From Pseudomonas cichorii (GTDB lineage: Bacteria; Pseudomonadota; Gammaproteobacteria; Pseudomonadales; Pseudomonadaceae), in contig NZ_CP074349.1 in assembly GCF_018343775.1 (NCBI RefSeq), positions 2,470,001 to 2,534,000 on the forward strand: a stretch of DNA of 64,000 nt, in the 5' to 3' direction. Position numbers and translations under genes: made by a program. Of this stretch, positions 24,284 through 34,555 are shown one piece after another. The notes under the pieces are model-generated. The model saw nothing but the letters and a program-made list of their open reading frames with translations, was not told the origin of the DNA and searched no databases. Numbering within the stretch: the first letter of the stretch is position 1; each line of letters begins with the position of its first letter.

Positions 24284-25222
24284 TCACGCCAGCTGATGCC
24301 GATACGGCAGATCCGGTCCCACCCTGGTGCAGGTCAGCGCCGCCGCCCTGACGGCAAAGCCGAGCATTTCATCCAGGGCTTCCCGTGTCAGTGATTCAAG
24401 ACTTTGCGGCGTATCCAGCTGGCGCTCGCTGAGAAAGGTCAGCAAGGCCGCCTGGAACGTATCGCCTGCGCCCACCGTGTCCACGGTCTTGACGCTTTGC
24501 GCCGCCACCGACCAGCTCCCGTGTTGCCGGGTAAAAATGCTGGCACCTTCCGAACCCCGGGTCAGAACCACCAACTGGCAGCGTTTGCTCAGCCATTCTT
24601 GCGCAATGCTTTGCGGATCGCTGTCCGGGTAGAGCAGGTGCAGGTCTTCATCGCTGACCTTGATGATATGCGCGTGTTCGGCAAAGGCGCGGATCTGAGC
24701 GCGCCAGCGTTCTATGTCCGGCTCCGGGTTGAGCCGCACGTTGGGGTCCAGGCTGATAAGCCGGTTGTTGCTCTCCCGGGCGACCAGCGCCAGCACGGTA
24801 TCGGCAATCGGCTGCACAACCAGCGAAAACGAGCCGACATGAATGCCGCGCACTTTCTCATCCAGAACGGGCAGGTGCTCCAGCCGCAACTGCCGGTCGG
24901 CACAACCCTCGCCACGAAAACTGTAGGTGGGCGAGCCATCGGCACCGACCGCCACCATGGCCAGTGTCGTAGGCGCTTCAACGTCGATCAGGTAAGCGGG
25001 GCTGACCGCTTCCTGATCAAGTACGGCACGCAAGCGGCGACCCAGGTAGTCGGTGGACAGCCCGGCGAAAAAAGCGGCCTCGACCCCGAGGCGGCGCAAA
25101 CCGATCGCCACGTTGAAAGGTGAACCCCCGGCAACGGCTTCAAGGCCCAGCCTGTTGAGCGAACCGTTGTCGTCCGCTCGGGTGAAAATATCGAAAAGAG
25201 CTTCGCCGCAGACAAGAAACAT
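24284..25222 (-). CDS. mtlZ: PfkB-family fructokinase (mannitol operon)
   Basis: 312 residues. It has the PfkB signature near the C-terminus, DTVGAGDTFQAALL, whose aspartate is the catalytic base. The N-terminal GGSPFNVAIGLRRLG binds the sugar. It phosphorylates fructose, the product of mannitol oxidation by MtlD. The ATG has CGGAG ahead. Last gene of the mtl operon, 24 bp after mtlY. Order and product match mtlZ of Pseudomonas fluorescens. Confidence 0.92.
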   Translation of the reverse strand: MFLVCGEALFDIFTRADDNGSLNRLGLEAVAGGSPFNVAIGLRRLGVEAAFFAGLSTDYLGRRLRAVLDQEAVSPAYLIDVEAPTTLAMVAVGADGSPTYSFRGEGCADRQLRLEHLPVLDEKVRGIHVGSFSLVVQPIADTVLALVARESNNRLISLDPNVRLNPEPDIERWRAQIRAFAEHAHIIKVSDEDLHLLYPDSDPQSIAQEWLSKRCQLVVLTRGSEGASIFTRQHGSWSVAAQSVKTVDTVGAGDTFQAALLTFLSERQLDTPQSLESLTREALDEMLGFAVRAAALTCTRVGPDLPYRHQLA

Positions 25223-25246
25223 AAGTGCTCCGTGAAATGGCAGGGA

Positions 25247-26728
25247 TCAGACTGCCCGCAATTGATCCTGATAACGTGCGTAGACGCGCTCGTAAGCGGC
25301 CACATTTTCTGCGACAGGGTAGGTTTCGCTGTCGGGGTCGAGCCTGACGCAGCGTTCGCAAAGTGTGTGCAGATCCGTTGCTTGCCCATTCTCGCCAGAA
25401 CTGCACCAGGCCGCCTGAATAGCAGCGCCCAGGGCCGCCGCTTCGGCGTACTCGGTGCAAATGACTGGAGTATCCATGATGTCGGCAATCATCTGCCGCC
25501 AGATGGCGCTTTTCGAGCCGCCACCGATCAGGCGGATGGTCTGGCTCTTGATACCGCTGGCCCTCAGCAGGTCCAGCCCGTAGCGTAATCCGAGGCTGGT
25601 TCCTTCAACCACGGCCCGGCACAGATTGGCCTGGGTCAGGTTGGTGCTGTTGAGGCCCAGAATGCTGCCGGTGGCATCGGGCAGGGCGGGGACTCGTTCG
25701 CCGTTGAGAAACGGCAGCATGAGCACACCTTCCGCTCCGATGGGTGATTGGGTGACGGCCTGATTGAAACCGTCGATATCCAGCGTGAACAACTCGCGAA
25801 TGGCACTAGTGGCGTTGGTCAGGTTCATGGTGCAGATCAGCGGCAGCCAGCCATCGGACGAAGAACAGAAGGTTGCCACCGACGCTTGCTCGCTGACAAA
25901 GGGCTGATCGGCAAAGGCATACACGGTGCCTGATGACCCAAGGCTCATGGTGATCAGGCCGGGCTTGATATTGCCGGTGCCGATGGCCCCCATCATGTTG
26001 TCGCCACCGCCGCTGGACACCACCGCGTCAGGGTTCAGGCCCAGCAGGCTGGCGATTTCGCCTCGAATCGTGCCGACTTTGTGCTGTGCCGGCAGCAACT
26101 CAGGAAGCGCCTTGCCCAGACGACCAGTCGGATCGATATGCGCCAGCAATGGCAAGTCCCATTCCCGGGTGCGCACATTGAAGTAACCGGTCCCCGACGC
26201 ATCGCCATAGTCCGTGCAGCAACGCCCGGTCAGCCAGTAATTGAGGTAATCGTGAGGCAGCAGGATCCTGTCGATACGCTCGAACAGTTCCGGGTGCTGC
26301 TCCTTGGTCCACAACAGCTTGGAAACCGTATAGCCCGGCGCAATGACCAGCCCCAAACGTTGCAGCGAACCTTGCTCGCCCCCCAGATAATCCAGCAGGC
26401 GCTGGTTCTCGGGTGTGGTTTCGGTGTCGCACCATAATTTGGCCGGGCGCAGCACCTGGCCCTGAGCGTCCAGCAGCACCAGGCCGTGCTGCTGACCGGA
26501 AACGCCGATGCCCCTGATCTGCTGGCCTGAAATACCAGCCTTGGCCAGCGCACTGCGGGTCGCCAGCGCCAGCGCGTCCAGCCACTGCTGCACATCCTGT
26601 TCGCGTCGGCCATGGGCGTTGCTGATCAGACTGTGAGGGGCAGAACCTTCGCCCAGTACCTGACCGCTATCAGCATCCAGAATGATCGCTTTTGTACCTT
26701 GGGTCCCGCAATCGATTCCAAGAAACAT
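25247..26728 (-). CDS. mtlY: Xylulokinase (FGGY family)
   Basis: 493 residues of FGGY kinase. FLGIDCGTQGTKAIILDADS, the phosphate-1 motif, opens the protein; SSGGGDNMMGAIGTG and RLIGGGSKSAIWRQMIADIM mark the actin-like ATPase fold. It phosphorylates D-xylulose, the product of D-arabinitol oxidation by the mannitol dehydrogenase. It sits between mtlD and mtlZ in the operon. The symbol follows the P. fluorescens operon; XylB is the general enzyme name. Confidence 0.92.
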   Translation of the reverse strand: MFLGIDCGTQGTKAIILDADSGQVLGEGSAPHSLISNAHGRREQDVQQWLDALALATRSALAKAGISGQQIRGIGVSGQQHGLVLLDAQGQVLRPAKLWCDTETTPENQRLLDYLGGEQGSLQRLGLVIAPGYTVSKLLWTKEQHPELFERIDRILLPHDYLNYWLTGRCCTDYGDASGTGYFNVRTREWDLPLLAHIDPTGRLGKALPELLPAQHKVGTIRGEIASLLGLNPDAVVSSGGGDNMMGAIGTGNIKPGLITMSLGSSGTVYAFADQPFVSEQASVATFCSSSDGWLPLICTMNLTNATSAIRELFTLDIDGFNQAVTQSPIGAEGVLMLPFLNGERVPALPDATGSILGLNSTNLTQANLCRAVVEGTSLGLRYGLDLLRASGIKSQTIRLIGGGSKSAIWRQMIADIMDTPVICTEYAEAAALGAAIQAAWCSSGENGQATDLHTLCERCVRLDPDSETYPVAENVAAYERVYARYQDQLRAV

Positions 26729-26737
26729 GGTTGCCTC

Positions 26738-28219
26738 TCAAAGGCCGTTGGCCAGGATTTTTTCCAGTGTACCGCTGACTCCCAGGTCCCGCAGATTATT
26801 GACGTTCTGCTCGAAAGCAGCGACGAATTCGGCAGAGCGCGGGATTGCCAGGCCAAAGATTTCTTCCACGCCGAGCAACCGCTGGGTCAGCAACGCATCG
26901 TCGGCCACCAGGGCCTGACAGAAGTCAGCCCGTGGGTCGGGAATCCGGTAGGGGGTGCCGTTTTCGTCCACGCCCTTGAGGTACAAGGCCCAGGCAGCCA
27001 CCACCAGTGAAGCGCGCTCCAGATTGCCTTGGTCGAGAATCAGCCGGTTGATGGTCGGAATCGTGAACTTGGGAAATTTCGAGGAGCCGTCCGAACACAC
27101 CCGCTCCAGCTGGTCGGCAATCGCCTGATTGGAGAAGCGCTCGATCAGGGTGTCCTTGTAGCCCTCCAGATCGATACCCGGTACCGAGGCCAGTTGCGGG
27201 GTGACATCCAGGTCCATGTAGGTGCGGATATAGCGCACGAACAGCGGATCGTTCATGGTTTCGTGAACGAAGCGATAGCCTTTCAGGAAGCCCAGATAGG
27301 TCAGGGCCAGATGGCTGCCGTTGAGCAGCTTGATCTTCATTTCTTCGTAGGGGGTCACGTCGTCGGTGAACTGCACGCCGACCTTTTCCCAGGCCGGGCG
27401 ACCATTGACGAACTTGTCTTCCAGTACCCATTGCACGAAAGGCTCGCACACCACTGGCCAGGCGTCGTCGATATGTTTTTCATCGGCCAGTTTCAGGCGA
27501 TGGGCCGAGCTGGTCATGGGCGTGATGCGGTCGACCATGGCATTGGGGAAGCTGACGTTTTCGGCAATCCAGTCATGCAGGTCGGCGTCGCGCAGGGCGG
27601 CAAAGGCCAGCAGCGCCTTGCGGGTCACGGCGCCGTTGTGGGGCAGGTTGTCGCAGGACATCAGGGTAAAGGCCGGTATGCCGGCTGCACGCCGACGGGC
27701 CAGCGCAGCACACAGAAAGCCGAATACTGTGCCGGGAGTATTGGGGTGGGTCAGGTCGTGGCGGATCTGCGGCAGGTGCGCCATGAACTGGCCGTTGCTG
27801 TCATCGATGCAGTAGCCGCCTTCGGTGATGGTCAGCGAAACGATGCGGATGTCCGGGCTGGCCAGTTTGTCGATCAGGGCCTGGGGATCGTCTTCGGCCA
27901 GCAGCATGCCGCTGATGGACGCGATGATCCGGGTTTCGGTGTCCGGTGTGTCGCCCAGCTCATACAGGGTGTAGAGATAGTCCTGGCCGGCCAGTGCATC
28001 GCGCACGCTTCGGTCTTCGGGACGCAGGCCGACGCCGCAGATGCTCCAGTCCAGCCCTTCGCCGCTGTTCATCAGCGCATCGGTGTAAAACGCCTGATGC
28101 GCCCGGTGAAAGCCACCGACGCCGATATGGGCGATGCCGTGGCGGGTTTCGCTGGCCGAGTAGGCGGGGCGGGCAATATCGGCGCCCAGTTGTGACAGGT
28201 TCTGTTTGTTCAGTTTCAT
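26738..28219 (-). CDS. mtlD: Mannitol 2-dehydrogenase (polyol-specific long-chain dehydrogenase)
   Basis: 493 residues with the polyol long-chain dehydrogenase build. The N-terminal nucleotide motif is GVGGFHRAHQAFYTDALM. FTLMSCDNLPHNGAVTRKAL follows, as does the catalytic-lysine segment KIKLLNGSHLALTYLGFLKG. It oxidises D-mannitol to D-fructose, and commonly D-arabinitol to xylulose, with NAD. Third from the end of the mtl operon; GGAGAG precedes the ATG. It supplies substrates for both neighbouring kinases. Confidence 0.94.
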   Translation of the reverse strand: MKLNKQNLSQLGADIARPAYSASETRHGIAHIGVGGFHRAHQAFYTDALMNSGEGLDWSICGVGLRPEDRSVRDALAGQDYLYTLYELGDTPDTETRIIASISGMLLAEDDPQALIDKLASPDIRIVSLTITEGGYCIDDSNGQFMAHLPQIRHDLTHPNTPGTVFGFLCAALARRRAAGIPAFTLMSCDNLPHNGAVTRKALLAFAALRDADLHDWIAENVSFPNAMVDRITPMTSSAHRLKLADEKHIDDAWPVVCEPFVQWVLEDKFVNGRPAWEKVGVQFTDDVTPYEEMKIKLLNGSHLALTYLGFLKGYRFVHETMNDPLFVRYIRTYMDLDVTPQLASVPGIDLEGYKDTLIERFSNQAIADQLERVCSDGSSKFPKFTIPTINRLILDQGNLERASLVVAAWALYLKGVDENGTPYRIPDPRADFCQALVADDALLTQRLLGVEEIFGLAIPRSAEFVAAFEQNVNNLRDLGVSGTLEKILANGL

Positions 28220-28239
28220 GTCAGAGGCTCTCCAATACG

Positions 28240-29343
<1,104 letters not shown>

Positions 29344-29374
29344 GCTTGACTCCGTTTTTATTCTTGAATTCGGG

Positions 29375-30208
29375 CTATTTGACTGCGCCGAACGACAGGC
29401 CGCGGACCAGTTGTTTCTGGCTGATCCAGCCGAAAATCAGGATCGGTGCGCAGGCCAGGGTCGAGACGGCCGAGAGCTTGGCCCAGAACAACCCTTCAGG
29501 GCTTGAGTACGAGGCGATGAGTGCAGTGAGCGGCGCGGCGTTGGACGAGGTGAGGTTCAGGGACCAGAAGGCCTCGTTCCAGCACAGGATCAAGGACAGC
29601 AGCGCCGTCGAGGCCAGGCCGCCCTTGCAGATCGGCATCAGCACCCGGAATATTTCCTGGCGCGTGCTGGCACCGTCCAGACGCGAGGCTTCGAGGATTT
29701 CTCCCGGAATGTCCTTGAAGTAGGTGTAAATCATCCAGACCACGATCGGCAGGTTGATCAGCGTGTAGATGATGATCAGCGCCAGACGCGAATCCAGCAG
29801 GCCGAAGGTCTTGGCCAGCAGGTAGATCGGCATCAGCACGCCCACCGGCGGCAACATCTTGGTGGAGAGCATCCACAGCAGCGTGCTCTTGGTGCGCTTG
29901 GTTTCAAAGAAGGCCATGGAGTAGGCCGCCGGGATTGCCACCAGCATGGACAGGATCGTGGCACTGAACGAGATCAGCACCGAGTTCCAGGCAAAGTGGA
30001 AGTAATCGCTGCGCTCCTGAATGTGCAGGTAGTTTTCCAGCGTCGGCGTGAAGAACAGTTGCGGCGGCGTTGCGAAGGCGTCGATCTCGGTCTTGAAGCT
30101 GGTCAGCACCATCCAGAAAATCGGGAAGAATATCAGTGCGGCGATAAGCCAGGACAAGGCCCCGAGCAGCAGGCTTTGCAGGCGTCGTGATTGTTTGAGC
30201 GTCATCAT
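29375..30208 (-). CDS. mtlG: Polyol ABC transporter permease
   Basis: 277 residues, six membrane segments, with the MalG-type cytoplasmic EAA loop (EASRLDGASTRQEIFRVLMP) that docks on MtlK. The start overlaps MTLKQ alternatives three bases apart (30208 and 30205). It is the second permease subunit of the polyol transporter, 10 bp after mtlF. Confidence 0.93.
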   Translation of the reverse strand: MMTLKQSRRLQSLLLGALSWLIAALIFFPIFWMVLTSFKTEIDAFATPPQLFFTPTLENYLHIQERSDYFHFAWNSVLISFSATILSMLVAIPAAYSMAFFETKRTKSTLLWMLSTKMLPPVGVLMPIYLLAKTFGLLDSRLALIIIYTLINLPIVVWMIYTYFKDIPGEILEASRLDGASTRQEIFRVLMPICKGGLASTALLSLILCWNEAFWSLNLTSSNAAPLTALIASYSSPEGLFWAKLSAVSTLACAPILIFGWISQKQLVRGLSFGAVK

Positions 30209-30218
30209 GGCAAGGCCC

Positions 30219-31151
30219 TCATGACTTGTCGGTGAGGTTTTTGCCGATCATCCGGATCAGGATGATCGCCGCGATATTGGCAATGACGACCGCGATCAGG
30301 CCGCCCGCCGAGGCCATGCCGACATCGAACTGCAGCAATGCCTGGATGTAGATCAGGTACGCCAGGTTGGTCGAAGCGAAGCCCGGGCCACCATTGGTGG
30401 TGGTGAATATTTCGGCAAACACTGAGAGCAGGAAAATCGTCTCGATCATCACCACTACGGCAATCGGCCGGGCCAGGTGGGGCAGGGTCAGGTGCCAGAA
30501 AATCGCAATCGGGCCAGCGCCATCGAGTCGCGCCGCTTCCTTCTGCTCCTGGTCCAGCGACTGCATGGCGGTCATCAGGATCAGGATGGCGAACGGCAGC
30601 CATTGCCAGGAGACGATGATAATGATCGACAGCATCGGGTAATGGGCGAACCAGTCGACGGGTTCTGCACCGAAGAAGCGCCACACGGCGGCCAGCACAC
30701 CAGACACCGGGTGAAAGATCAGGTTCTTCCAGATCAGGGCGCTGACGGTGGGCATGATGAAGAACGGCGAGATCAACAGCACCCGTACGATGCCGCGGCC
30801 GAAAAACTCGCTGGCTTCCAGCAGGGCGGAAATCAATACGCCGAGGATCACGCTGATCGCCAGTACGCTGCCCACCAGCAACAAGGTATTACCGGCACCG
30901 GGCAGAAAACCGCTGTCGGTGACGAAGTACGTGAAGTTTTCCAGCCCGACGAATTCGTTTTCACCGGGGCTCAACAGGTTGTAGCGAATCAGCGAGAAGT
31001 AGATGGTCATGCCCAGTGGCACGATCATCCAGACCAGCAAGAGCGCCACGGAAGGGCTGACCAGAAACCATCCGGGTTTGAACCGGCTGTTTCTGGCCTT
31101 TGGGGTCTCGCCGGATAAATCCGGACGAGCAGGAGTGGCTGAGGTCTTCAT
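30219..31151 (-). CDS. mtlF: Polyol ABC transporter permease
   Basis: 310 residues, MalF/UgpA-type permease with about six membrane segments after a cytoplasmic N-terminal tail. The EAA-loop reads EAARLDGAGPIAIFWHLTLP. It pairs with MtlG in the inner membrane to pass mannitol and other polyols. GGAG precedes the ATG. It lies between mtlE and mtlG. Confidence 0.93.
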   Translation of the reverse strand: MKTSATPARPDLSGETPKARNSRFKPGWFLVSPSVALLLVWMIVPLGMTIYFSLIRYNLLSPGENEFVGLENFTYFVTDSGFLPGAGNTLLLVGSVLAISVILGVLISALLEASEFFGRGIVRVLLISPFFIMPTVSALIWKNLIFHPVSGVLAAVWRFFGAEPVDWFAHYPMLSIIIIVSWQWLPFAILILMTAMQSLDQEQKEAARLDGAGPIAIFWHLTLPHLARPIAVVVMIETIFLLSVFAEIFTTTNGGPGFASTNLAYLIYIQALLQFDVGMASAGGLIAVVIANIAAIILIRMIGKNLTDKS

Positions 31152-31225
31152 GGGGAACTCCGAACCGGGATTTGCCTGTCAGCGGGAGTCGAGGGGCTGG
31201 CGCCCCCCGGCTTGAGTCACGCGGT

Positions 31226-32548
31226 CTACTTTTTCGGGTAGCCGGCTCTTTTCATGTCGCGCTCGGTGGAGTTCTGCGCCATTTTCAAGGCGTTCTCCAC
31301 GGTCGACTGGCCGATCAGGGCTGCCGAGAACTGCTGGCCGACACTGGTGCCGATGGCCTGGAACTCGGGAATGGTCACCAACTGGATGCCCACGTAAGGC
31401 ACCGGCTTGAGGGTCGGGGTCTTGGGTGTCACAGCCATCAGGGACTTGAGGGTGATATCGGCGAACGGTGCGGCTTTCTTGTATTCATCGGTGTAGGTCG
31501 ATGCACGTGTGCCTGGTGGCACGTTGGAAACGCCATCCTTCTCGGCAACCAGCGCGGCATATTCCCTGGACGTTGCCCACTGAGTGAAGGTCTGTGCGTC
31601 CTTGGTGTTCTTGGCGCTGGTCGGAATCGCCAGCGACCAGGAGTACAGCCACGACGAGCCTTTTTCCGTCACTTGATGAGGTGCATAGGTGAAGCCGACA
31701 TGGTCTGCCACCTTGCTCTGGCTCTTGTCGGTGACAAAGGAGCCTGCCACGCTGGCATCGACCCACATGGCGCACTTGCCGCTGTTGAACAGCGCCAGGT
31801 TTTCGTTGAAACCGTTGCTCGATGCGCCCGGTGGCCCGGATTGCTTCATGGTGTTGACGTAGAAGTTGAGGGCGTCTTTCCATTCCGGCTGATCGAACTG
31901 GGGTTTCCATTGTTCATCGAACCAGCGTGCACCGTAGGCGTTGGCCACTGTGGTAATCAGCGCCATGTTCTCGCCCCAGCCAGCCTTGCCGCGCAGGCAG
32001 ATGCCGTATTGCTCCTTGGATTTGTCCGTCAGCTTGCCCGCGAACTCGGCAATCTGGGTCCAGGTCGGACGCTCCGGCATGGTCAGGCCGGCGTTCTGGA
32101 ACAGATCCTTGCGGTAGTAGGTGATCGAGCTTTCCGCATAGAACGGCAGGGCGAACAGCTTGCCATCCACCGACAGCCCGTCGCGCACGGAAGGGAATAC
32201 ATCATCGAGCTGGTAGCTGGCAGGCAGGTCTTTCATTTCCTGCAGCCAGCCCTTGGCGCCCCAGAGTGAGGCTTCGTACATGCCGATGGTCAGCACATCG
32301 AACTGGCCGCCCTTGGTGGCAATGTCGGTGGTCAGGCGCTGGCGCAGGACGTTTTCTTCCAGCACGACCCAGTTGAGCTTGATGTCGGGATGCTGTTCTT
32401 CAAAGGTCTTGGAGAGGCGTTGCATGCGGATCATGTCGCTGTTGTTGACCGTGGCGATGGTCACGGTTCCTGCAGCAGCGGTGCCGCCGAACAGGAAACC
32501 GGCGCTGAGGACTGAACTGGCAAGCAGGAATTTTGCTGAGGTCTTCAT
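31226..32548 (-). CDS. mtlE: Polyol ABC transporter substrate-binding protein
   Basis: 440 residues. A signal peptide (KFLLASSVLSAGFLFGGTAA) leads a family-1 extracellular solute-binding domain beginning GTVTIATVNNSDMIRMQRL. It captures mannitol, sorbitol or arabinitol in the periplasm for MtlFG. GAGGAG stands ahead of the ATG. First gene of the operon, so the promoter and MtlR site should lie in 32549-32787. Confidence 0.94.
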   Translation of the reverse strand: MKTSAKFLLASSVLSAGFLFGGTAAAGTVTIATVNNSDMIRMQRLSKTFEEQHPDIKLNWVVLEENVLRQRLTTDIATKGGQFDVLTIGMYEASLWGAKGWLQEMKDLPASYQLDDVFPSVRDGLSVDGKLFALPFYAESSITYYRKDLFQNAGLTMPERPTWTQIAEFAGKLTDKSKEQYGICLRGKAGWGENMALITTVANAYGARWFDEQWKPQFDQPEWKDALNFYVNTMKQSGPPGASSNGFNENLALFNSGKCAMWVDASVAGSFVTDKSQSKVADHVGFTYAPHQVTEKGSSWLYSWSLAIPTSAKNTKDAQTFTQWATSREYAALVAEKDGVSNVPPGTRASTYTDEYKKAAPFADITLKSLMAVTPKTPTLKPVPYVGIQLVTIPEFQAIGTSVGQQFSAALIGQSTVENALKMAQNSTERDMKRAGYPKK

Positions 32549-32787
32549 GGGTCACTCCTCTTCCATGCTCGGAGAGCCTGGAGGGTCGGTTATTGTTTTT
32601 GTCTCTTCCGGAGGTAAGGAAGATGTGAGCTGATTACACCGGCCTTGAGGCGCGATGACAAATCCTGCGCCGCACTTCAACTGATACTTTTTTGCATTCG
32701 GCAAGGGTGTGAAAACCCACTGCAGCCGCGCCAAGGCAGGCTGCAATGCAGAATCAGCGTAGACGAGATGGCCGCAGGCAGGGTGAA
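32549..32787 (-). promoter_or_regulatory. mtlE promoter region
   Basis: 239 bp between mtlR and mtlE, both read leftward. From the known biology of this operon it must hold the MtlR-dependent promoter. I see no perfect inverted repeat or consensus sigma-70 promoter, consistent with an activator-dependent start. Confidence 0.45.
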
Positions 32788-33693
32788 TCAGTACAGGTTC
32801 TGCTCGGTCAGGCGCTGGACGGCAAGGCGTCGGTAATGGGAGGGCGTCATGCCTTTGAGTTGCTGGAAACGGCGGTTGAAGTTGGAAATGTTGTTGAAAC
32901 CCGACTCGAAACAGATATCCGTCACCGGCTTGTCGCCGTCGGCCAGCAGCTCGCACGACTTGCTGATGCGCAGGCGATTGACGAACTCCACGAAGCAGCG
33001 CCCGGTGGCCTGTTTGAACACCCTGGAAAAGTACGTGGGTTTCATCCCCAGGTACTCGGCGACCTCTTCAAGAGGCAGTTCGCGCCCGTAATGGGCAAAG
33101 ATATAGTCCACCGCCCGGTTGGTCCGCTCCACGCTGTGCTCGTCGGCCATGTGCGACACCGTGGTCCCCGAGAGCAGTTGAAAATCGTCGCTGGCCGCCA
33201 GCAGTTCCAGCAGAATCAGGAAGTGCCCGAGCCGGGTGATACCGCTGGAGTCGGCGATTTTCTGCATCAGCTTCATGGCCTGACGGATCGTGCGTTTGCA
33301 GCGAAACTCGATACCGTACTGGGCGCGCTCCAGCAGGGGGGTCAGGCTCTTGAGTTCGGTAAACACCTGATTGCCGCTTTCCAGCAGCTCATCGGTGAAG
33401 TTGACCAGCATGTCGCGCTTTGGCACCACTTCATCTTCCTGGATCTGGCTGATCCAGTTGTGCGGCAGGTTAGGCCCGGTGAGAAACAGGCTGCCTGGAT
33501 TGAAGTTGCCGATATAGTCGCCGACGAATACCTTGCCGGAGCTGGCGACGATCAGGTGCAGTTCGTACTCCTTGTGGAAGTGCCAGCGCACCAGCGGGCA
33601 GGGAAAACCGTGTTCGCGATAGATGATCGACAGGCCATTGTGGTCGTCCATCAATTCGTAGGAAGGGTCTGTAATTCTTGCTGTTCTTGTCAT
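32788..33693 (-). CDS. mtlR: AraC-family activator of the mannitol operon
   Basis: 301 residues. An N-terminal cupin-like sensing domain (WHFHKEYELHLIVASSGKVF) is joined to a C-terminal AraC DNA-binding domain with two helix-turn-helices. The second HTH contains DICFESGFNNISNFNRRFQQ. It activates mtlEFGKDYZ when polyols are present. The start at 33693 (MTRTARI) has AAGGCGG upstream and matches the known protein length. It lies directly upstream of the operon in the same direction, as in P. fluorescens. Confidence 0.92.
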   Translation of the reverse strand: MTRTARITDPSYELMDDHNGLSIIYREHGFPCPLVRWHFHKEYELHLIVASSGKVFVGDYIGNFNPGSLFLTGPNLPHNWISQIQEDEVVPKRDMLVNFTDELLESGNQVFTELKSLTPLLERAQYGIEFRCKRTIRQAMKLMQKIADSSGITRLGHFLILLELLAASDDFQLLSGTTVSHMADEHSVERTNRAVDYIFAHYGRELPLEEVAEYLGMKPTYFSRVFKQATGRCFVEFVNRLRISKSCELLADGDKPVTDICFESGFNNISNFNRRFQQLKGMTPSHYRRLAVQRLTEQNLY

Positions 33694-33798
33694 GGTCTGA
33701 CCGCCTTCAGAAGTTGCCAGTCTGCTAATGTGCCTCAATTGTTCTGTTCATGCCCAGTCGTCTAATGTTGTCCGCATCGAAACCGGAGTCATTGCCTG

Positions 33799-34554
33799 AT
33801 GAAACAGATCCTTCTGATCGGTATTGGTGCCGGAGATCCCGAACAAATTACAGTGCAGGCCATCAATGCCCTGAACCGCGCCACTGTGTTCTTTCTTCTG
33901 GACAAGGGCTATGCCGAGGATGATCTGCTGCGCCTGAGAAAAGACATCTGTCAGCGTTATATCCAGAACGACGACTATCGACTGGTGCAGGTCCGGGACC
34001 CGCAGCGCGAAGATGACCCTCAGGGCTATGAGCGCGGCATCGAACATTGGCATGAGCAGCGGGCGGTTCTGTTCGAGCGGCTGATCGGTGATGAGCTGAG
34101 AATGGGGGAGGTAGGTGCGTTTCTGGTCTGGGGTGATCCGTCACTGTACGACAGCACCCTCAGGATTCTCGATCGGGTGCTGGCCCGGGGCCGGGAAGTT
34201 TTCGACTATCAGGTGATTCCCGGCATCACCAGTGTCCAGGCGCTGGTGGCGCAGCATCGCGTGCCGTTGAACCGGGTTGGCGAGCAGATTCGTATCACCA
34301 CCGGCAGGCGACTGGCGGGTATGGCGGCAGATGAAGTGGACAATGTGGTGGTGATGCTTGATGCGCACTGTACGTTCGAGCGCTTTGTCGGGCAGGGGCT
34401 GGACATCTATTGGGGCGCTTATCTGGGCACGCCGGACGAGATATTGCTGTGCGGCCCGCTCGATCAGGTCGGTGGGCAGATCAGGCGGCTACGCGATGAG
34501 GCGCGCAGCCGCAAGGGCTGGATCATGGATACTTATCTGTTGCGCAAGGGCTGA
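33799..34554 (+). CDS. cobF: Precorrin-6A synthase (deacetylating)
   Basis: 251 residues with the SAM-dependent precorrin methyltransferase fold. GIGAGDPEQITVQAINAL is the N-terminal motif, LVWGDPSLYDST the substrate loop and YQVIPGITSVQALVAQHRVP the SAM-site segment, as in CobF. It methylates C-1 of precorrin-5 and releases acetate in aerobic cobalamin synthesis. No other cob genes are in the window. It stands divergent from mtlR and convergent with the glycosyltransferase gene. Confidence 0.9.
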   Translation: MKQILLIGIGAGDPEQITVQAINALNRATVFFLLDKGYAEDDLLRLRKDICQRYIQNDDYRLVQVRDPQREDDPQGYERGIEHWHEQRAVLFERLIGDELRMGEVGAFLVWGDPSLYDSTLRILDRVLARGREVFDYQVIPGITSVQALVAQHRVPLNRVGEQIRITTGRRLAGMAADEVDNVVVMLDAHCTFERFVGQGLDIYWGAYLGTPDEILLCGPLDQVGGQIRRLRDEARSRKGWIMDTYLLRKG

Positions 34555-34555
34555 T